Origin: Deinandra increscens subsp. villosa
Taxonomy: Eukaryota > Streptophyta > Magnoliopsida > Asterales > Asteraceae
Length of the DNA stretch: 64,000 nucleotides
Assembly (NCBI GenBank): GCA_039602395.1
Contig: JBCNJP010000017.1
Span: 10,244,871-10,308,870, forward strand
Direction: 5' to 3'
Below, in pieces: positions 10,670 through 23,444 of the stretch (positions are counted from its first letter, which is position 1; each line of letters begins with the position of its first letter). The position numbers and the translations under genes are program-made. A model generated the notes under the pieces. The model ran no database searches and was not told the DNA's origin. It saw nothing but the letters and a program-made list of their open reading frames with translations.

Positions 10670-12548
10670 TTACTCAAATATGGACTTAATTTGATGGGAA
10701 TGACCAAAATCGTATGTCAAAACCAAGCTTCCATCCATTCTTTTAAGAACAAACCTTTCAACTAAAACATAGCAACCAAATCTCTTCCATCCACCAATCC
10801 CTTCAAACTTCTCTTCTTTACTTACCCTCTCAATCCTCTTCTCCCCACCACTAACCCATCCAACCTTTGCTTCTTCCCACCTCATTCTTTCTACAATTTC
10901 TAAATTCAACCCTACACTTTCTTCTCTCTCATTATCACCCCCAAAACATGTAAACCATATCGCTCCATCTACCGCGTTTCTCTCATCCCATACCGCCTCA
11001 ACCTGCCTCTCACCAATGGAAGCCGCTTCACTACGAAATGAAGTTTTCACCGACACTACGTCTCCATTATTATGCTCGTTTTCGCGTTCGAAAACTCGTT
11101 CCCACCTTTGCTCGAGTGTCATTTCATAAAAGATAGATTTTTTCACCTGATCATTCAATCTTCCTTGTTTGATGAATATAAAAGGGCAATACCACTTTCC
11201 AACGACCACACTATTCGACGTCTTGGTTGATGGAGGGAAGTTCAAATCAGGGAGACGTGAACGAAGTGAATCGTTGATTCCTTTGGCTTCGTGTAACTCA
11301 TAGTTTTTGGGTGTTTTAGAATAAATTTGCCAACCTTTTCTTCTTAAGAAATATGGAGGATAGCCCTCTTCTACAAGAGATTTCGCGTAAAAACTACCAT
11401 CACCGCTACATGCTGCTTCGTAAGGAACAATCTCAAACTGTTGGTACATGTCATGTGTGTCAAGTGGCCTTGGTTTTACATCACGAACACAATTGCAGAA
11501 GCAACATTGCGCCATGTCTTCTTCCTACGAACATGAAAACGCTTCCCTGGTAAAATTTAAAATTTGTTGATGTTACTACAAAAATAGATAAAAAGCGACC
11601 AAAATTTACAACTAAGTCAAAAAAATTAGCTCCTGAATCAACGAGCAAAACAAAATTGGTTGCAAAATTAGATACTGGATTGTTTCAGTAAAAGAAATAA
11701 TGGTTGCAAATATAACAACTAGATCTTTTTTGGTTACATACAGCTTCAATTAAAGATTAAAAAAATAGAAGAACAATTAATGATTTATTTGTCTTTCCAT
11801 TATTTCTTTCATTTTATAACTCTTCCAATATTTTTAAAATAAAAGTTTAAAAATCATACACATATGCATATATGTATTTCGATAAATGACTACAGATATC
11901 ATATGCATATATTTTTTAAATTGAACCTTAAAAATATTGAAATCTACATGTTGACTAGTAAATTTATATATAAAAAAAAAGTATATGTGACAAAGACAGT
12001 TTTTACAATTCTTTAACAATTTTTAGTTTCGAAAACACACGACCCTCTGTATACTAGGAAATCGATGCATTTTTATCATGTAGTTTTTCCAATAAACGGT
12101 AACACATAACATTAACAAGTTATGCATAATTGCATATCAAAATACAAAATAAAAAATATTACTCAAAAGTAATCATTATTCTTATTAATAAAAGGAAATG
12201 TAAACATATATAACTATAACTATATACATACCCTTTATGCGATCCATGCGGTTTTATCGCGTAGTATCGATTCGAAGACAGTGGCTGGTTAAGGACAGGA
12301 ATAAAGACAACTTCATCGTAAGAAACATGTTGACTTTCACCAGATCCTGACGAATAGCGTGTTGTCAGTATCTTGTTCTGAGGAAACGGTAACCTTGCAA
12401 GATACCGATTCTTGCAGAGCCCAAAACACGAGTATGTTTCAGACTCTTCATCTTGGATTACCAAGTAACCGGAGTTCGGACCCTCAGGAGGACGATATAG
12501 AGCTTCTGGACAGGACTTATAGTGAGAAAGAGATCGTGTTACATACAT
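10670..12548 (-). pseudogene. DUF1262 family gene, copy A (nonsense codon in exon 2)
   Basis: This is a two-exon plant gene. Exon 1 (12232-12548) encodes MYVTRSLSHYK... through the conserved LPFPQNK and FIPVLNQPLSSNRYYAI motifs and ends in phase 2 before a GTATGT donor. The intron is 11547-12231. Exon 2 (10670-11546, CAG acceptor) encodes the Cys-rich CCFCNCVRD segment, PRPLDTHDMYQQFEIVP, PDLNFPPST, VVGKWYCPFIF and MTLEQRWERVF, ending HSHQIKSIFE. The family is plant-specific and of unknown biochemical function. Spliced this way, codon TAG at 11525-11527 stops translation seven codons into exon 2, where copy B has AAG. An internal Met (11515) follows, but using it would lose exon 1. About 130 bp of 3' flank (10541-10669) and about 280 bp of promoter are shared with copy B. 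Confidence 0.85.
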
Positions 12549-12618
12549 ATCTCAATGGTTTTGTTTGGTTTGTTTTGATGAATTTATGGTTTTGAAAGTT
12601 GTTATGGTGGTATGATTG

Positions 12619-12714
12619 TATTTATATGCGATGTGATTGATTTGGGATTAAGTGTTTAACGTGGGGAAGTTAAACAAGTAATTTGACTTTTATTAGTCAA
12701 TTTGACATGGTCAA
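12619..12714 (-). promoter_or_regulatory. Copy A promoter: TATA box and W-box cluster
   Basis: On the minus strand TATAAATA (12619-12626) lies about 70 bp upstream of the ATG at 12548. Further upstream, three W-box cores (TTGAC followed by C or T) fall within 32 bp: 12683-12688, 12695-12700 (reverse) and 12709-12714 (reverse), with a TTGACA between them. W-boxes bind WRKY factors in defence-responsive promoters. WRKY control is inference from the motif cluster. Confidence 0.5.
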
Positions 12715-13050
12715 ACATTTGATATTTTAATGTTTGTGTACATCAAAGATTATCTGGTTTAGATCCGTGTAAGGTTTTTGATGTATTCTATATTATATGG
12801 GAAGCTTCCTTGAATGTGTAGATGCTAAATTTCTTTATTTATTTGGGAACTTTTTGAACTAGTCTTGCCTAGGTTTTACAAACTATGCTCAGTTAAAGGA
12901 TTTAATGGCTTGCTTTTCAAAAAGTTTTTTATTGACATTTTTTTTTTCAGTTCATGAGTCATGCTCATAAATGTGTATCAGCTGATTGTTCATGCTTAAA
13001 AACTAGGTAACTTATTCCTTAACTTTTGTTTATTTTCTGCTTTAGATTAA
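12715..13050. other. Upstream flank of copy A
   Basis: 12715-12820 is homologous to the flank of copy B (to about 23670) and is part of the duplication unit. The remainder is AT-rich with no feature I can support. Confidence 0.5.
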
Positions 13051-14277
13051 GGAAAATTGGAATCAAATAATCCCAACTTTTGGGTATTGGCCTACAATAA
13101 TCCCACTTTTCAATATAACCCATAACGGTCCCAGCTTTTCACTTAATTATTTATAATGGTCCCGCTGTTAAAAAAACTAACACCGTTAGTTTTTAGTCCT
13201 ATGTGGCGCTAACGTGAAGATGACTTATATTTTTTTTAATCACCTAATTTCCACATCACCTTACACCTTACAAATAGATATATCTAAATTTCTTAAAATT
13301 AAAAGGTATTGATCCAGGCCCCAGATCCATTCCTCAAATGACAAATCCGTATGCGCTCCTCCAAGAAATCGTCCTCCGCCGTCTTCTCGTCTACGAACTG
13401 TGGCGTCGTTGCCCTCGTCTCGGAACGGGGCGCCGCCTCCCTCGTCTCTGAACGATGGCGCCGTCTCTCTCGTCACCGGACGGTGGCGCCGTCTCCCAAC
13501 GGTGGCGTCGTCTCCTAACGGTGGCCGCCTCCTCCTCCTCCTCCTCCGCCGCTGCAACCACCGCCTTCTCCGTCAGCCCTTTTTCCTCTTCCCCCCTTCT
13601 TTTTGTTTCTGCGACTTCCTCGTGCAACCGCCGACTACCTACGCCGCTCCACTCGTCGTCATCTCCACCATTTCTAAGTTAGGTAAGTACGTCCATCTTC
13701 TTACTTAAATTTCCTAACCTAATTATTTTTTTTAGAATGTATCGGACAACTTTAACTAATTGTCTGTGCATTTGAACCTGAGATCGAATCCCAAATTGGC
13801 AAACTTTGTTTTCAAATTGTCTGAAAATTTTGTGGTATCTAAACCTAATCGCACAATCTTATGACAAGTGCTATGAGTATTATGGGTTTACAGTCTAAAA
13901 GTTAACATAAGTTATGTGTGTAAATTGTTCAGTTGGATTCTTATTTAGCGATGGAGAAGAAACAAACTAGATTTAGCGACTTTGGGGGGAGGGGGTTTCA
14001 GAAGATCGCAAAGTTCAAAGGATTTGGATTTGGAGGTCAATTTTTTTAGTCGAGATTTAAGAGGAAATTTGACTTGTAAGGTGACATGGAAAAACAAATT
14101 AAAAAAATAAAAAAGTCAGCACCACGTAGGATTAAAAACTAACGGTGTTAATATTTTTAACGGCGGGACCATTATAAATAATTAAGTGAAAAGTTGGGAC
14201 CGTTGTGGGTTATATTGAAAAGTGGGATTATTGTGGGCCAATACCCAAAAGTTGGGATTATTTAAATCCAATTTTCC
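13051..14277. mobile_element. Mutator-like element with ~200-bp TIRs and a GC-rich core (Pack-MULE candidate)
   Basis: A perfect 9-bp duplication TTAGATTAA flanks the element (13042-13050 and 14278-14286). The termini GGAAAATTGGA... form inverted repeats that can be followed for about 200 bp (13051-13250 against 14080-14277) with few mismatches. Long TIRs plus a 9-bp TSD are the signature of Mutator-like elements. There is no transposase. The core (about 13370-13690) is strikingly GC-rich, with plus-strand frames rich in Ser/Pro/Arg and a consensus splice donor GTAAGT near 13683. This looks like the 5' end of a cellular gene acquired by the element, but the source gene cannot be named. The element lies upstream of copy A. 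Confidence 0.8.
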
Positions 14278-14356
14278 TTAGATTAATCAGATAAATTAAT
14301 AGTTTTGTTTATGTGTTTCTATAATTTTTTGGTTTTACATAAGGAGGATATGAAAG

Positions 14357-14669
14357 TGTGATGATAATTATATTTCACTTTTAAGTTGTAAAGTATATTG
14401 GTCAAATCGTAAATAACTAAAGTCAAGGTTTAGTTAGTGCGTCATGTTGTATTTAGTTTAGGGGGATTGTATGTGTCAAGATTGAAACTTAGAAATTGTT
14501 AGGGCCTATGTATAAATCGATGTACAGGGGTTCGATGTACATTCAGATTGTATAATACGTATTTTGTTTGTACGTTGTTGTGTTCATCGATAGAGAGAAA
14601 GAGAAATCCATAAATTCATAGAAATCGTTAGTGTGAAAATCAAGATCGAAGAAGGGGTTTAATCCGACA
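14357..14669 (+). repeat. 5' LTR of the 14.4-21.1 kb copia element
   Basis: A 313-bp LTR starts TGTGATG and ends AATCCGACA. It aligns end to end with 20772-21081. Confidence 0.9.
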
Positions 14670-14671
14670 TC

Positions 14672-14683
14672 TGGCATCAGAGC
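14672..14683 (+). other. Primer binding site (tRNA-iMet type)
   Basis: TGGCATCAGAGC begins two bases after the LTR. It differs at one base from the usual TGGTATCAGAGC. Confidence 0.8.
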
Positions 14684-16628
14684 CAATGTTTTTCATCAAT
14701 CGATTTCATCATCATCAATTCCGCATCAGGGGCTTATATTGATCAACATCAATAAATTTATGTTCAAAATTTCGATCACTGTTTTGATATCGAATTGGGA
14801 ATCCGTTTCCTGGAATCGAAGAACTAGAACTTTCGATTTTTCAAGTTTGCAAACAAACGGGAGTGTTTGAGCGATCGAACGAAATGGGCGAACACATGGT
14901 TGTTCATTAATCGAAATTAAGAATTTCGAGTGATTTTTTTTTTTGAAAAATCTATAATCTTTTTTTAAAAAAAATCTATAATCTTAAATTATAATTTCAT
15001 AATGAGTAATATACACGACTTAAGACAAGACACAGGAAAGGCGAGCAACAAGCTGCGCCGCCAACCCCTTTATTTTAATCATCATCAATTCGATGTTGGT
15101 TGATTTTTGGTGCGAGAATCTGAAAACATGACGACTCTTAACTTTGAATCAAAATATAACACCAAAGAAGATCGGTGGTCTTAAATCGCGGACAAGGAGT
15201 CAAACGAAATGGATGTCCACGATTTTTGAAGATCATCAACGAAGTCGGAATATTCAAATCAGAATCCTAAATTTCAGGTTTTATCAATTACACTTTGGAA
15301 TTTCATTTTTTGATTAGAAATAAGTTTACAACCACTAGAATCCTATACTTAGAATTAAAATTTCAAAGTATACTAATGTTGTTTTTCAATTCCACACACA
15401 ACGAAAGATTTTGAGAAATATGACGATAGACGATAACAACAATCAAATTGTTGTACACAAAGAAATAATGTCCTAACCAAATTTTAAGTGCCCAATTTTA
15501 AAATCACTTAATAATACTTTATGATCAGTTCGAATGAAAACCATATTAGAGGCACATGGATTATGGGACATGATAGAACTGAGTGAAACCACGCAAGCAG
15601 ATGTCAAGAAAGACAAAACCGTGTGCGCGTATCCATTCCAAGCACTACCAGAAGATATGGTGTTGCAAGTTGCAAAATGCAAGAGCGCTAAGGAAATTTG
15701 GGATGCACTCAAGATGCGCCATGTTATAGTAGCACGCGTACAAAAGGCACGTTTGCAAACGCTCAAGAAAGAATTCGAGTTGTCACAAATGAGAGAGGAT
15801 GAAACGATAGATTCCTGCATTGCTAGATTTAACCACATCGTTTCGAAGGCGAGAAGTTTGAGATCAACAATTGAGGAGTCTACACTGATGCGGAAACTTC
15901 TAGGATATGTGCCAGAAAGATTCATTCAAATTTTTGCATCTATCGAATAATGTTTCGATCTATACATGATGACTCTAGATGACATAATTGGATGTTTGAA
16001 GGCTTTTGAAGAGATGATAAAGTCAAAGAAGGGCGGAACTGGAGAGAACCAGGACAAACTTCTATTCGCACATCAAGACAACAACTCTAATCGCGGGAAG
16101 CAGTCTGGGAACAATGGAGCGGGGAAATTCAAGTCATCGCACAATCGGTGGAAGAACAAGAAGTTCAAGTCGGGTGACAAGGAAGAAAGTGCCTCCCAGA
16201 AATCACGAGAGAATAACCATGAGAAAGTTTATAGGCCCAAGAAGGACCTAAGTAAAGAAAAGTGTTACAGGTGTAACAAGTTAGGACACCACACGAAAGA
16301 TTGCCGTTAGAAGGACCAGGCTACTCAGCAATCCAATCTAGTCGAAGAAGATTTGGAACCAACGCTCTTGATCGCTTTTGATGGGGAGTTAGAAGATGAG
16401 GAAGTCTTCCTTAACAATAAGTAAGTTTATCCCAAGATTTACAAGTCTACCAATGAGAGTCTCTGGTATTTGGACAACATTACAAGTAATCACATAACCG
16501 GCCGTGTTTGAACACATTTTGCAAAACTAGATGGGATGGTCTCTGGAAATGTTCGTTTTGGAGATTGCTCACATGTAACTATTAAAGGCAAATGATCAAT
16601 ATTGCTAGAATGCAAGAATCACGAACAA

Positions 16629-17525
16629 GACCGGCTCAAGCATTTTGGGGGCCTAAAGCGAAATAGAAATGAGGGCCTTATCTATCCTTACCTTGTTTCC
16701 AAAAATAAACCTCGCTCATCGTTTCTCAAACGGGGCAAAATCCAATCAAAGCAACCCAACTAAAGAACCTAAAGTATTTGAAAGTTGTTTCTTCAGCCAA
16801 AAAATCTATCAATTTTAAAAAAATACTAATGCAACCCAATAACCCCTTAAAGGCTAAAAGGCTTAAAAAAAGGTGAGATACATGGACTTTTCTACTATGA
16901 ATTCACCGTAAGCATTTTGAGCCAACAATTCTGCCCGTCACCGTCTCAAGTAGCCCCGCCCGTTTGTTTTGGATGTCCTTACAAAATATCTAATAATGAG
17001 TAATGACAAAATAACGCATTGGAGTCAGGGGGTAAACACCTCCAATGATAAACGATAGTAGGTTGAAATAGCCATTATAATACTAAACGGTAATTTATGA
17101 ATGTACAATCATCCATCAAGACAGATCTCCATATATAAACACACAAAAGTTCAGAATAACAAAAAGACAGAAAGTACATGATATAAAGAGAACATACCAT
17201 GTACAAAAATAAAAAATATTGTGCAAAAAAGTGGCCAGGTTTGCAGGATCGTCTTCTCTTTTCTTCTACTATGGTAGGGTTGCTCAGATAGGATCATCCT
17301 TGAAATGGTTTCAATTTGTAGGGATTCTCATTGTTGCTGATTCAGATTTATATTTAGCGGAAAAATTTTAAAAGTGGGGCCGAAGGCATGTTAGATTTTT
17401 TTTTTAACCGCGCAAGGCATTTTAGACACAAAGAAGGCTACGAAATTAAGTTGTTGGCATAGAGTTAAAGTGTGGGGGCCCTAAGCAACTGCTTTACTCT
17501 TTATGTTTATTGGGCCGACTCTGAT
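16629..17525. mobile_element. Non-autonomous DNA transposon in copia pol
   Basis: This 897-bp block interrupts the protease-to-integrase region. It is bounded by CACGAACAA (16620-16628) and CATGAACAA (17526-17534), a 9-bp duplication with one mismatch. Its ends are weakly inverted (CCGGCTC near the left, GGGCCGACTCTG at the right), and both arms contain GGGGGCC motifs. A 9-bp duplication suggests Mutator-like origin; hAT is an alternative if the true duplication is shorter. No ORF is present. Confidence 0.65.
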
Positions 17526-18643
17526 CATGAACAACGACTGATATCTCAAGCCTAAGGAGCAATATCCTAAGTTTAGGACAACTGACTGAGAGTGGGTGCA
17601 AAATCATCATGGAGGATGACATGCCGTCTCTTTATGACCCAAGTAGGGAGCTTCTGCTAAAGGTCAAACGATCGATGAACCGACTCTATAACATCAACCT
17701 TAAGATCGGTTCACCAACCTGTCTACTTTCGAGTCTGGAAGATGAGGCATGGTTATGACATGCAGGATTAGGACATCTCAACTTCGAGTCGATCAAGACG
17801 ATGACTCAAAAGGAATTGGTACAACCAAAGATTAATCATACAACGCAAGTCTGTGACGCATGCTTATTGGGAAACATACGAGGGCTCCATTCCCACAAAG
17901 GGCTAAGTTTAAGTCATGAAAACCTTTACAACTTAGTTTATGGATATCTGTGTGATTATATATCACCACCTACACCCTCACAGAAGAGATACATATTCCT
18001 GCTAGTAGACGACTGCACGAGGTATATGTAGGTATATTTCTTGAAGTCCAAAGACGAGGCATTTGAGACTTTTATGGAATTCAGACTTAAGGTGGAAAAC
18101 GAAGATGGAAAGAAACTGAAGATGCTAAGGACAAATATAGGAGGGGAATTCACATCTCATGAATTCACCAAGTTTTGTAAAGATAATGGAATAGCCTGAC
18201 AGTTGACTGCTCCATATTCACCTCAACAAAACCGAGTTGTTGAGTGAAGAAACATAATTGTTATGTCCACCACTCGTAGTATGCTGAAAGCTACAAAGAT
18301 GCAGCAAGATTTTTGGGCCGAAGCAGTCTAACATGTTATTAACATACTTAATTGAGTACCAACAAAGGTTGTGACTGATAGTACACCCTATGAAGCACTA
18401 AACGGTAGGAAACCAAAAATGGATCACTGAAGGATTTTTGGCTGCATAGCTTATGCAAAGGTAACCATTCCTAATCTGAAGAAGTTAGATGACATAAGTG
18501 TTCAAATGATATACCTAGGATCTGAAAAGAGATCCAAAGCATATAGGTTGTTTGACCTTGTCAACAACATAATCTGCGTCAGTAGAGACATGAAGTTCAA
18601 AGAAGATGAGACATGTAATTGGAAAGATTATCCGGAAAACTTA

Positions 18644-18863
18644 GGGGCTGTTTGATAACCTCTTACCGGGTCCGGTAAGAACTGACCACTGACCCGGTAA
18701 GTGGTCAGGGCGTTTGATGTCGCCTAATATAAGCTCTGACTCGGTCCCCACCTCTGACCAAAGCCTAATTTCACCTCTTACCTAGCTCTGATTGGGTCCC
18801 CTCTTTTTCTTTCACTTACTCGGTCCTTCATCACTGACCGAATATTTGTTCTCAAACAAAGCC
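18644..18863. mobile_element. Tourist-like MITE (PIF/Harbinger)
   Basis: A 220-bp element is flanked by TTA (18641-18643 and 18864-18866). Its inverted ends are GGGGCTGTTTGATAAC on the left and, read inward from the right, GGCTTTGTTTGAGAAC. The copia frame resumes after it with DNENPKWVDF. Confidence 0.85.
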
Positions 18864-20771
18864 TTAGACAATGAAAATCCAAAATGGGTTGATTTCATAA
18901 CACCAGAAGGGCAAGTCGAAGTTGCTAAAGTCAACCCAGCAAAGGGAGCATCTAATTCTGAAGAAGAAAACAAAGATATAGGTATACATGAGGATAATCA
19001 TCAAGCTATTCCTCAGATCATTTCAAGGATTAATACACCAAGAACCTATACCTATGAGCCTAACTCATCACAAGTTACGACTTATAACTCACGAAGAAGT
19101 TCAGTAAGACCTTTTGATCACTCACCTCTACAAGGTTTTAAAGATTTGAGAGAGATCACAAATAAGGCACCACGCGTAGATACGCGAGGATTGTATGATG
19201 AATTACTTCTAGCAGAAGAAGAGCCTAGAAACTACAAGGAAGTTGCTGAAGATAAGAAATGAATTGAAACCATGGAGTTAGAGTTAGAATCCATTAACAA
19301 GAACAATACATGAAAACTAACCAACTTATCGAAAGGACACAGAGCAATTGTCAATAGAGTATTCAAAACAAAGCGAGATGCTAATGGGAAGATTACAAAG
19401 CATAAGGTTTGCTTAGTTACAAAAGGCTATGTGCAAGAATAAGGAATAGACTTTGACGAAGTCTTTGCACCAGTAGCGCGAATAGAGACTATGCGTCTTA
19501 TTCTAGCAAATAACTGCTTATAAAGGATGGGAAGTGCATCACCTCGATGTAAAATCCGCATGCTTACATGGAGACTTGAAGGAAGAAGTCTATGTATCTC
19601 AACCTGAAGGTTTCATAAAACCAGGAACTGAGAAGAAAGTATACAAGCTCTCTAAAGCACTGTATGGTTTGAAATAAGAACCACATGCATGGAATATCAA
19701 ATAGATCACACTCTGAAGACACCGAAGTTTCAGAAATGCACATCAGAACATGCAGTCTATACAAGGAGAAGCAATGAATTGACTATAATAGTTGGAGTCT
19801 ACGTAGATGATCTCATAGTTACTCGGCTACCAAAGAAAGAGATCAATCACTTCAAGTCATAAATGGAACAAGAGTTTGAGTAAGTGACTTAGGACTCTTA
19901 GCATATTATCAGGGTGTAGAAGTCATCCAATCAAGATATCAATCAATCAAACAGGATACATCAACTAAATCTTGAAAGATGCAAACATGCTTGAATGTAA
20001 TGAAACAAAGATTTCTATGGATCCGGAAAGCTTACAAAGACTGAAGGAGGAGACCCGGTGAATCCAACTAAATATAGAAGTTTAATAGGATGTTTAAGGT
20101 ATTTGCTACATACAATACTTGATCTGAGTTATGTGGTGAATCTACACAGCCGCTTCATGCAAGAACCGAAGGAACATCATATGAAGGGAATCAAGCAAAA
20201 AATTTGGTACATCAAAAGAACTAAAGATCATGGAATAACCTACAAGAATAATGGAGGAAACAAAATAACAAGTTATAGTTACAGTAGTTATGGAGTTAAT
20301 ACAACAAAAGGAAGAGGAACAACTGGGTTTGTATTCTACTTCGGGGATTCTCTAATTACTTGGTGTACTCAGAAAAAACAAGCGGTGGCATTATCATCAC
20401 GTGAATCAAAATTCATAGCAGCCACAACAGCCGCACAACAAGCACTATGGTTAAAACGATTACTATAAGAATTTTTTGGATAGAAAGAAGAAAAGATCAC
20501 TCTATTAGTTGACGCCATCTTAGCAATAGCACTTATGAAAAATCCTGTATTTCATAGAAGAAACAAGCACATTGACACACGCTATCATTTCATCGGAGAA
20601 TGTGTAGAAAAATTAGATCAACGTTGAACATGTTAGTGGAGAAATTCAAAGAGCAGACATTCTTACTAAAGCACTGGCAAGAGTCAAGCTCATCACAATG
20701 CGAGAACTACTTGGAGTTCAAGATTTGAAGACAGTGAAAGATTTAATAATTAAGGGGGGGGGGGGGGTGAA

Positions 20772-21081
20772 TGTGATGTTAATCATATTTCACTTTCAAG
20801 TTGTAAAGTATATGGGTCAAATGATAAATAAATAAAGTCAAGGTTTAGTTAGTGTGACATGTTGTATTTAGTTTAGGGATTGTATGTGTCAAGATTGAAA
20901 GTTAGAAACTGTTAGGACCTATGTATAAATCAATGTACAGGGGTCGATGTAAACATTCAGATTGTACAATACGTATTTTGTTTGTAAGTTGTTGTGTTCA
21001 TCGATAGAGAGAAAGAAATCCAGAAATTCATAGATATCGTTTGTGTGAAAATCAAGATCCAAGAAGGGGTTTAATCCAACA
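20772..21081 (+). repeat. 3' LTR of the 14.4-21.1 kb copia element
   Basis: A 310-bp LTR, preceded by a polypurine tract containing a run of 14 G, ends AATCCAACA before the GAAAG duplication. Confidence 0.9.
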
Positions 21082-21086
21082 GAAAG

Positions 21087-21514
21087 AAGAGATGCTATAA
21101 TTTTACCTAGGATAACAGGCATAATGAGTGAATTTAGGAGCGGGTCAAACGGGTTATGTATCTATCGGTATGTACCTACATGCAGATCTAACCCAGTCTT
21201 ATCTATAAAACGATGCCTTATGTGTAACTGACATGTAAACTTTAAATAGACTTTGTATGTTTCCCTCCGTAGGCTTACTTAACAATTTATATAGACTGCA
21301 ACTACACGTTAAATGTTGCAGTTCATAGACAATTTTAACAGATAATTCATTGCATAGAAATACTTGAAGCAACGCATGAGTCTGCCTTCTAGTTTTATAT
21401 ATAGGAGTCTAGAAAATACAAATAAGAAGCTAACTAACAACCAAACTTATCAATCAATAGAAAAATAACAAACAAATATAACTAAAATGGCTTTTACACA
21501 AATAAATACATATA
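21087..21514. other. 3' flank of DUF1262 copy B
   Basis: The last 120 bp (about 21395-21514) match 10535-10669 next to copy A (AGCTAACTAAC, ACTTATCAATCAATA), so the duplication unit extends past the stop codon. No feature is seen in the rest. Confidence 0.6.
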
Positions 21515-23444
21515 TTACTCAAATATGGACTTAATTTGATGGGTGTGACCAAAATCATATATCATAACCAAGCTTCCATCCATTTTTTTAAGAACAAACC
21601 TTTCAACCAAAACATAACAACCAAATCTCTTCCATCCACCAATCCCTTCAAACTTCTCATCTTTTCTCACCCTCTCAATCCTCTTTTCCCCACCACTAAC
21701 CCATCCAACCTTTTCTTCTTCCCACCTCATTCTTTCTACAATTTCTAAATTCAACCCTACACTTTCTTCTCTCTCATTATCACCCCCAAAACATGTAAAC
21801 CATATCGCTCCATCTACCGCGTTTCTCTCGTCCCATACCGCCTCAACCTGCCTCTCACCAATGAAAGCCGCTTCACTACGAAATGAAGTCTTCACTGACA
21901 CGACGTCACCTTCATTACTATGCTCGTTTTCGCGTTCGAAAACTCGTTCCCATCTTTGCTCGAGTGTCATTTCATAAAAGATAGACTTTTTCACCTGATC
22001 ATTCAATCTTCCTTGTTTGATGAATACAAAAGGGCAATACCACTTTCCAATAACCACACTATTCGACGTCTTGGTTGATGGGGGGAAGTTCAAATCAGGG
22101 AGGCGTGAACGAAGTGAATCGTCGATTCCTTTGGCTTCGTGTAACTCGTAGTTTTTAGGTGTTTTAGAATAAATTTGCCAACCTTTTCTTCTTAAGAAAT
22201 GTGGAGGATAGCCATCTTCCGCAAGAGATTTCGCGTAAAACCTACCATCACCGCTACATGCTGTTTCGTAAGGAACAATCTCAAACTGTTGATACATGTC
22301 ATGTGTGTCGAGTGGCCTTGCTTTTACATCACGAACACAATTGCAGAAGCAACATTGTGCCATGTCTTCTTCCTTCGAACACGAAAACGCTTCCCTGATA
22401 AGGGTTATGTTAGTTGATGTTACTACAAAAATAGGTAAAATGTGACCAAAATTTGAAACTAACAAAAGTGGTCACAAAATTAACTACTCAATCAGCGAGC
22501 AAAACAGAAGTGGTTGCAAAATTGGAGACCGGATTGTTTTAGTAAAAAAATGGTTGCAAATATAACAACTAGCTAGAACAATATTGGTTACAAAAAGCTT
22601 CAATTAAAGATAAAAAAAACAGAAGAAAAATGTTTTATTTGTCTTTCCATTATTTCTTTGATTTTATCAACTCTTCGAACATAATAAAAGTATAAAATAT
22701 CATACACATATGCATATATGTATGTCGACCAATGACTACAAATATCATTTTTTTTTAAATGAATTAAAATCTTTTAAATATTGAAATATACATGTCGACT
22801 AGTAAATTTATATAACAAAAAGTGTATGTGATAAGACAGTTAGACAGATATACAATTCTTTAACAATTTTTAGTTAAAAAAAAAAAAAAAAAAACACGAC
22901 CCTCTGTCTACTAGGAGATCGATGCATTTGTAACACATAACGTTTCACAAGTTATGCATAATTGCATCAAAGTATTACCATTTGCTTCACCCAACATAAA
23001 ATATCAAAAGATTACTCAAAAGTAATTATTATCATTATTAATAGAGAAAGTAAACATAATAGCTAATTATAGCTAACTAACTATCTATCATGTACTTAAT
23101 TGGTGCGTATATATATACATACATACCCTTTATGCGATCCATGCGGTTTTATCGCGTAGTATCGATTCGAAGAGAGTGGCTGATTAAGAACAGGAATAAA
23201 AATAACTTCATTGTAAGAAACATGTCGATGTTCACCAGATCCTGACGAGTAGCGTGTTGTCAGTATCTTGTTCTGAGGAAACGGTAACCTTGCAAGATAC
23301 CGGTTCTTGCAGAGCCCAAAACACAAGTATGTTTCGGACTCTTCATCTTGGATTACCAGGTAACCGGAGTGTCGGACCCTCGGGAGGACGATATAGAGCT
23401 TCTGGAGAGGCCTTATAGTGAGAAAGAGATCGTGTCACATACAT
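21515..23444 (-). pseudogene. DUF1262 family gene, copy B (frameshift in exon 1)
   Basis: The structure is the same as copy A. Exon 1 is 23127-23444 (MYVTRSLSHYKASPEALY), the intron 22395-23126, and exon 2 21515-22394 (CAG acceptor, then GEAFSCSKEEDMAQCC). Exon 2 is open to its stop and ends HTHQIKSIFE. In exon 1 an extra base near 23371 (GTCCGACACTCC on the minus strand against GTCCGAACTCC in copy A) shifts the frame after PEGP, so the spliced message would terminate early. Downstream codons in the original frame remain intact, which points to a recent lesion; a sequencing error at this base would make the gene intact. It is the least damaged copy in coding terms, but its promoter is altered. 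Confidence 0.85.

Larger units (their letters stand above)
15534..20468 (+). pseudogene. Copia gag-pol, heavily mutated
   Basis: The domain order is still legible. Gag is at 15534-15950 (ALPEDMVLQVAKCKSAKEIW, EFELSQMREDETIDS), followed by a CCHC knuckle (CYRCNKLGHHTKDC, about 16262-16307). A protease remnant is near 16465, where the expected Asp-Ser/Asn-Gly-Ala motif is lost. Then come the GAG-pre-integrase segment (about 17760-17890), the integrase core (LLVDDCTRYM at about 18000), reverse transcriptase with YVDDLIVT (about 19800), and RNase H at 20058-20468. Many stops and frameshifts separate these blocks. By motif it resembles the young element at 45589-50500 and may belong to the same lineage. 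Confidence 0.85.
14357..21081 (+). mobile_element. Degenerate copia element with intact ends
   Basis: The LTRs at 14357-14669 and 20772-21081 are flanked by the 5-bp duplication GAAAG (14352-14356 and 21082-21086). A tRNA-iMet-like PBS (TGGCATCAGAGC, 14672-14683) follows the 5' LTR, and a G-rich polypurine tract (about 20751-20767) precedes the 3' LTR. The LTRs differ at many positions, so the insertion is old. The interior is a decayed gag-pol with two later DNA transposon insertions (16629-17525 and 18644-18863). Confidence 0.9.

Noticed and set aside
13261..13708. Arg-rich and Ser/Pro-rich frames on both strands in the MULE core
   Set aside because: They overlap on opposite strands in GC-rich simple sequence, so no single protein can be supported; kept only as possible captured gene sequence.
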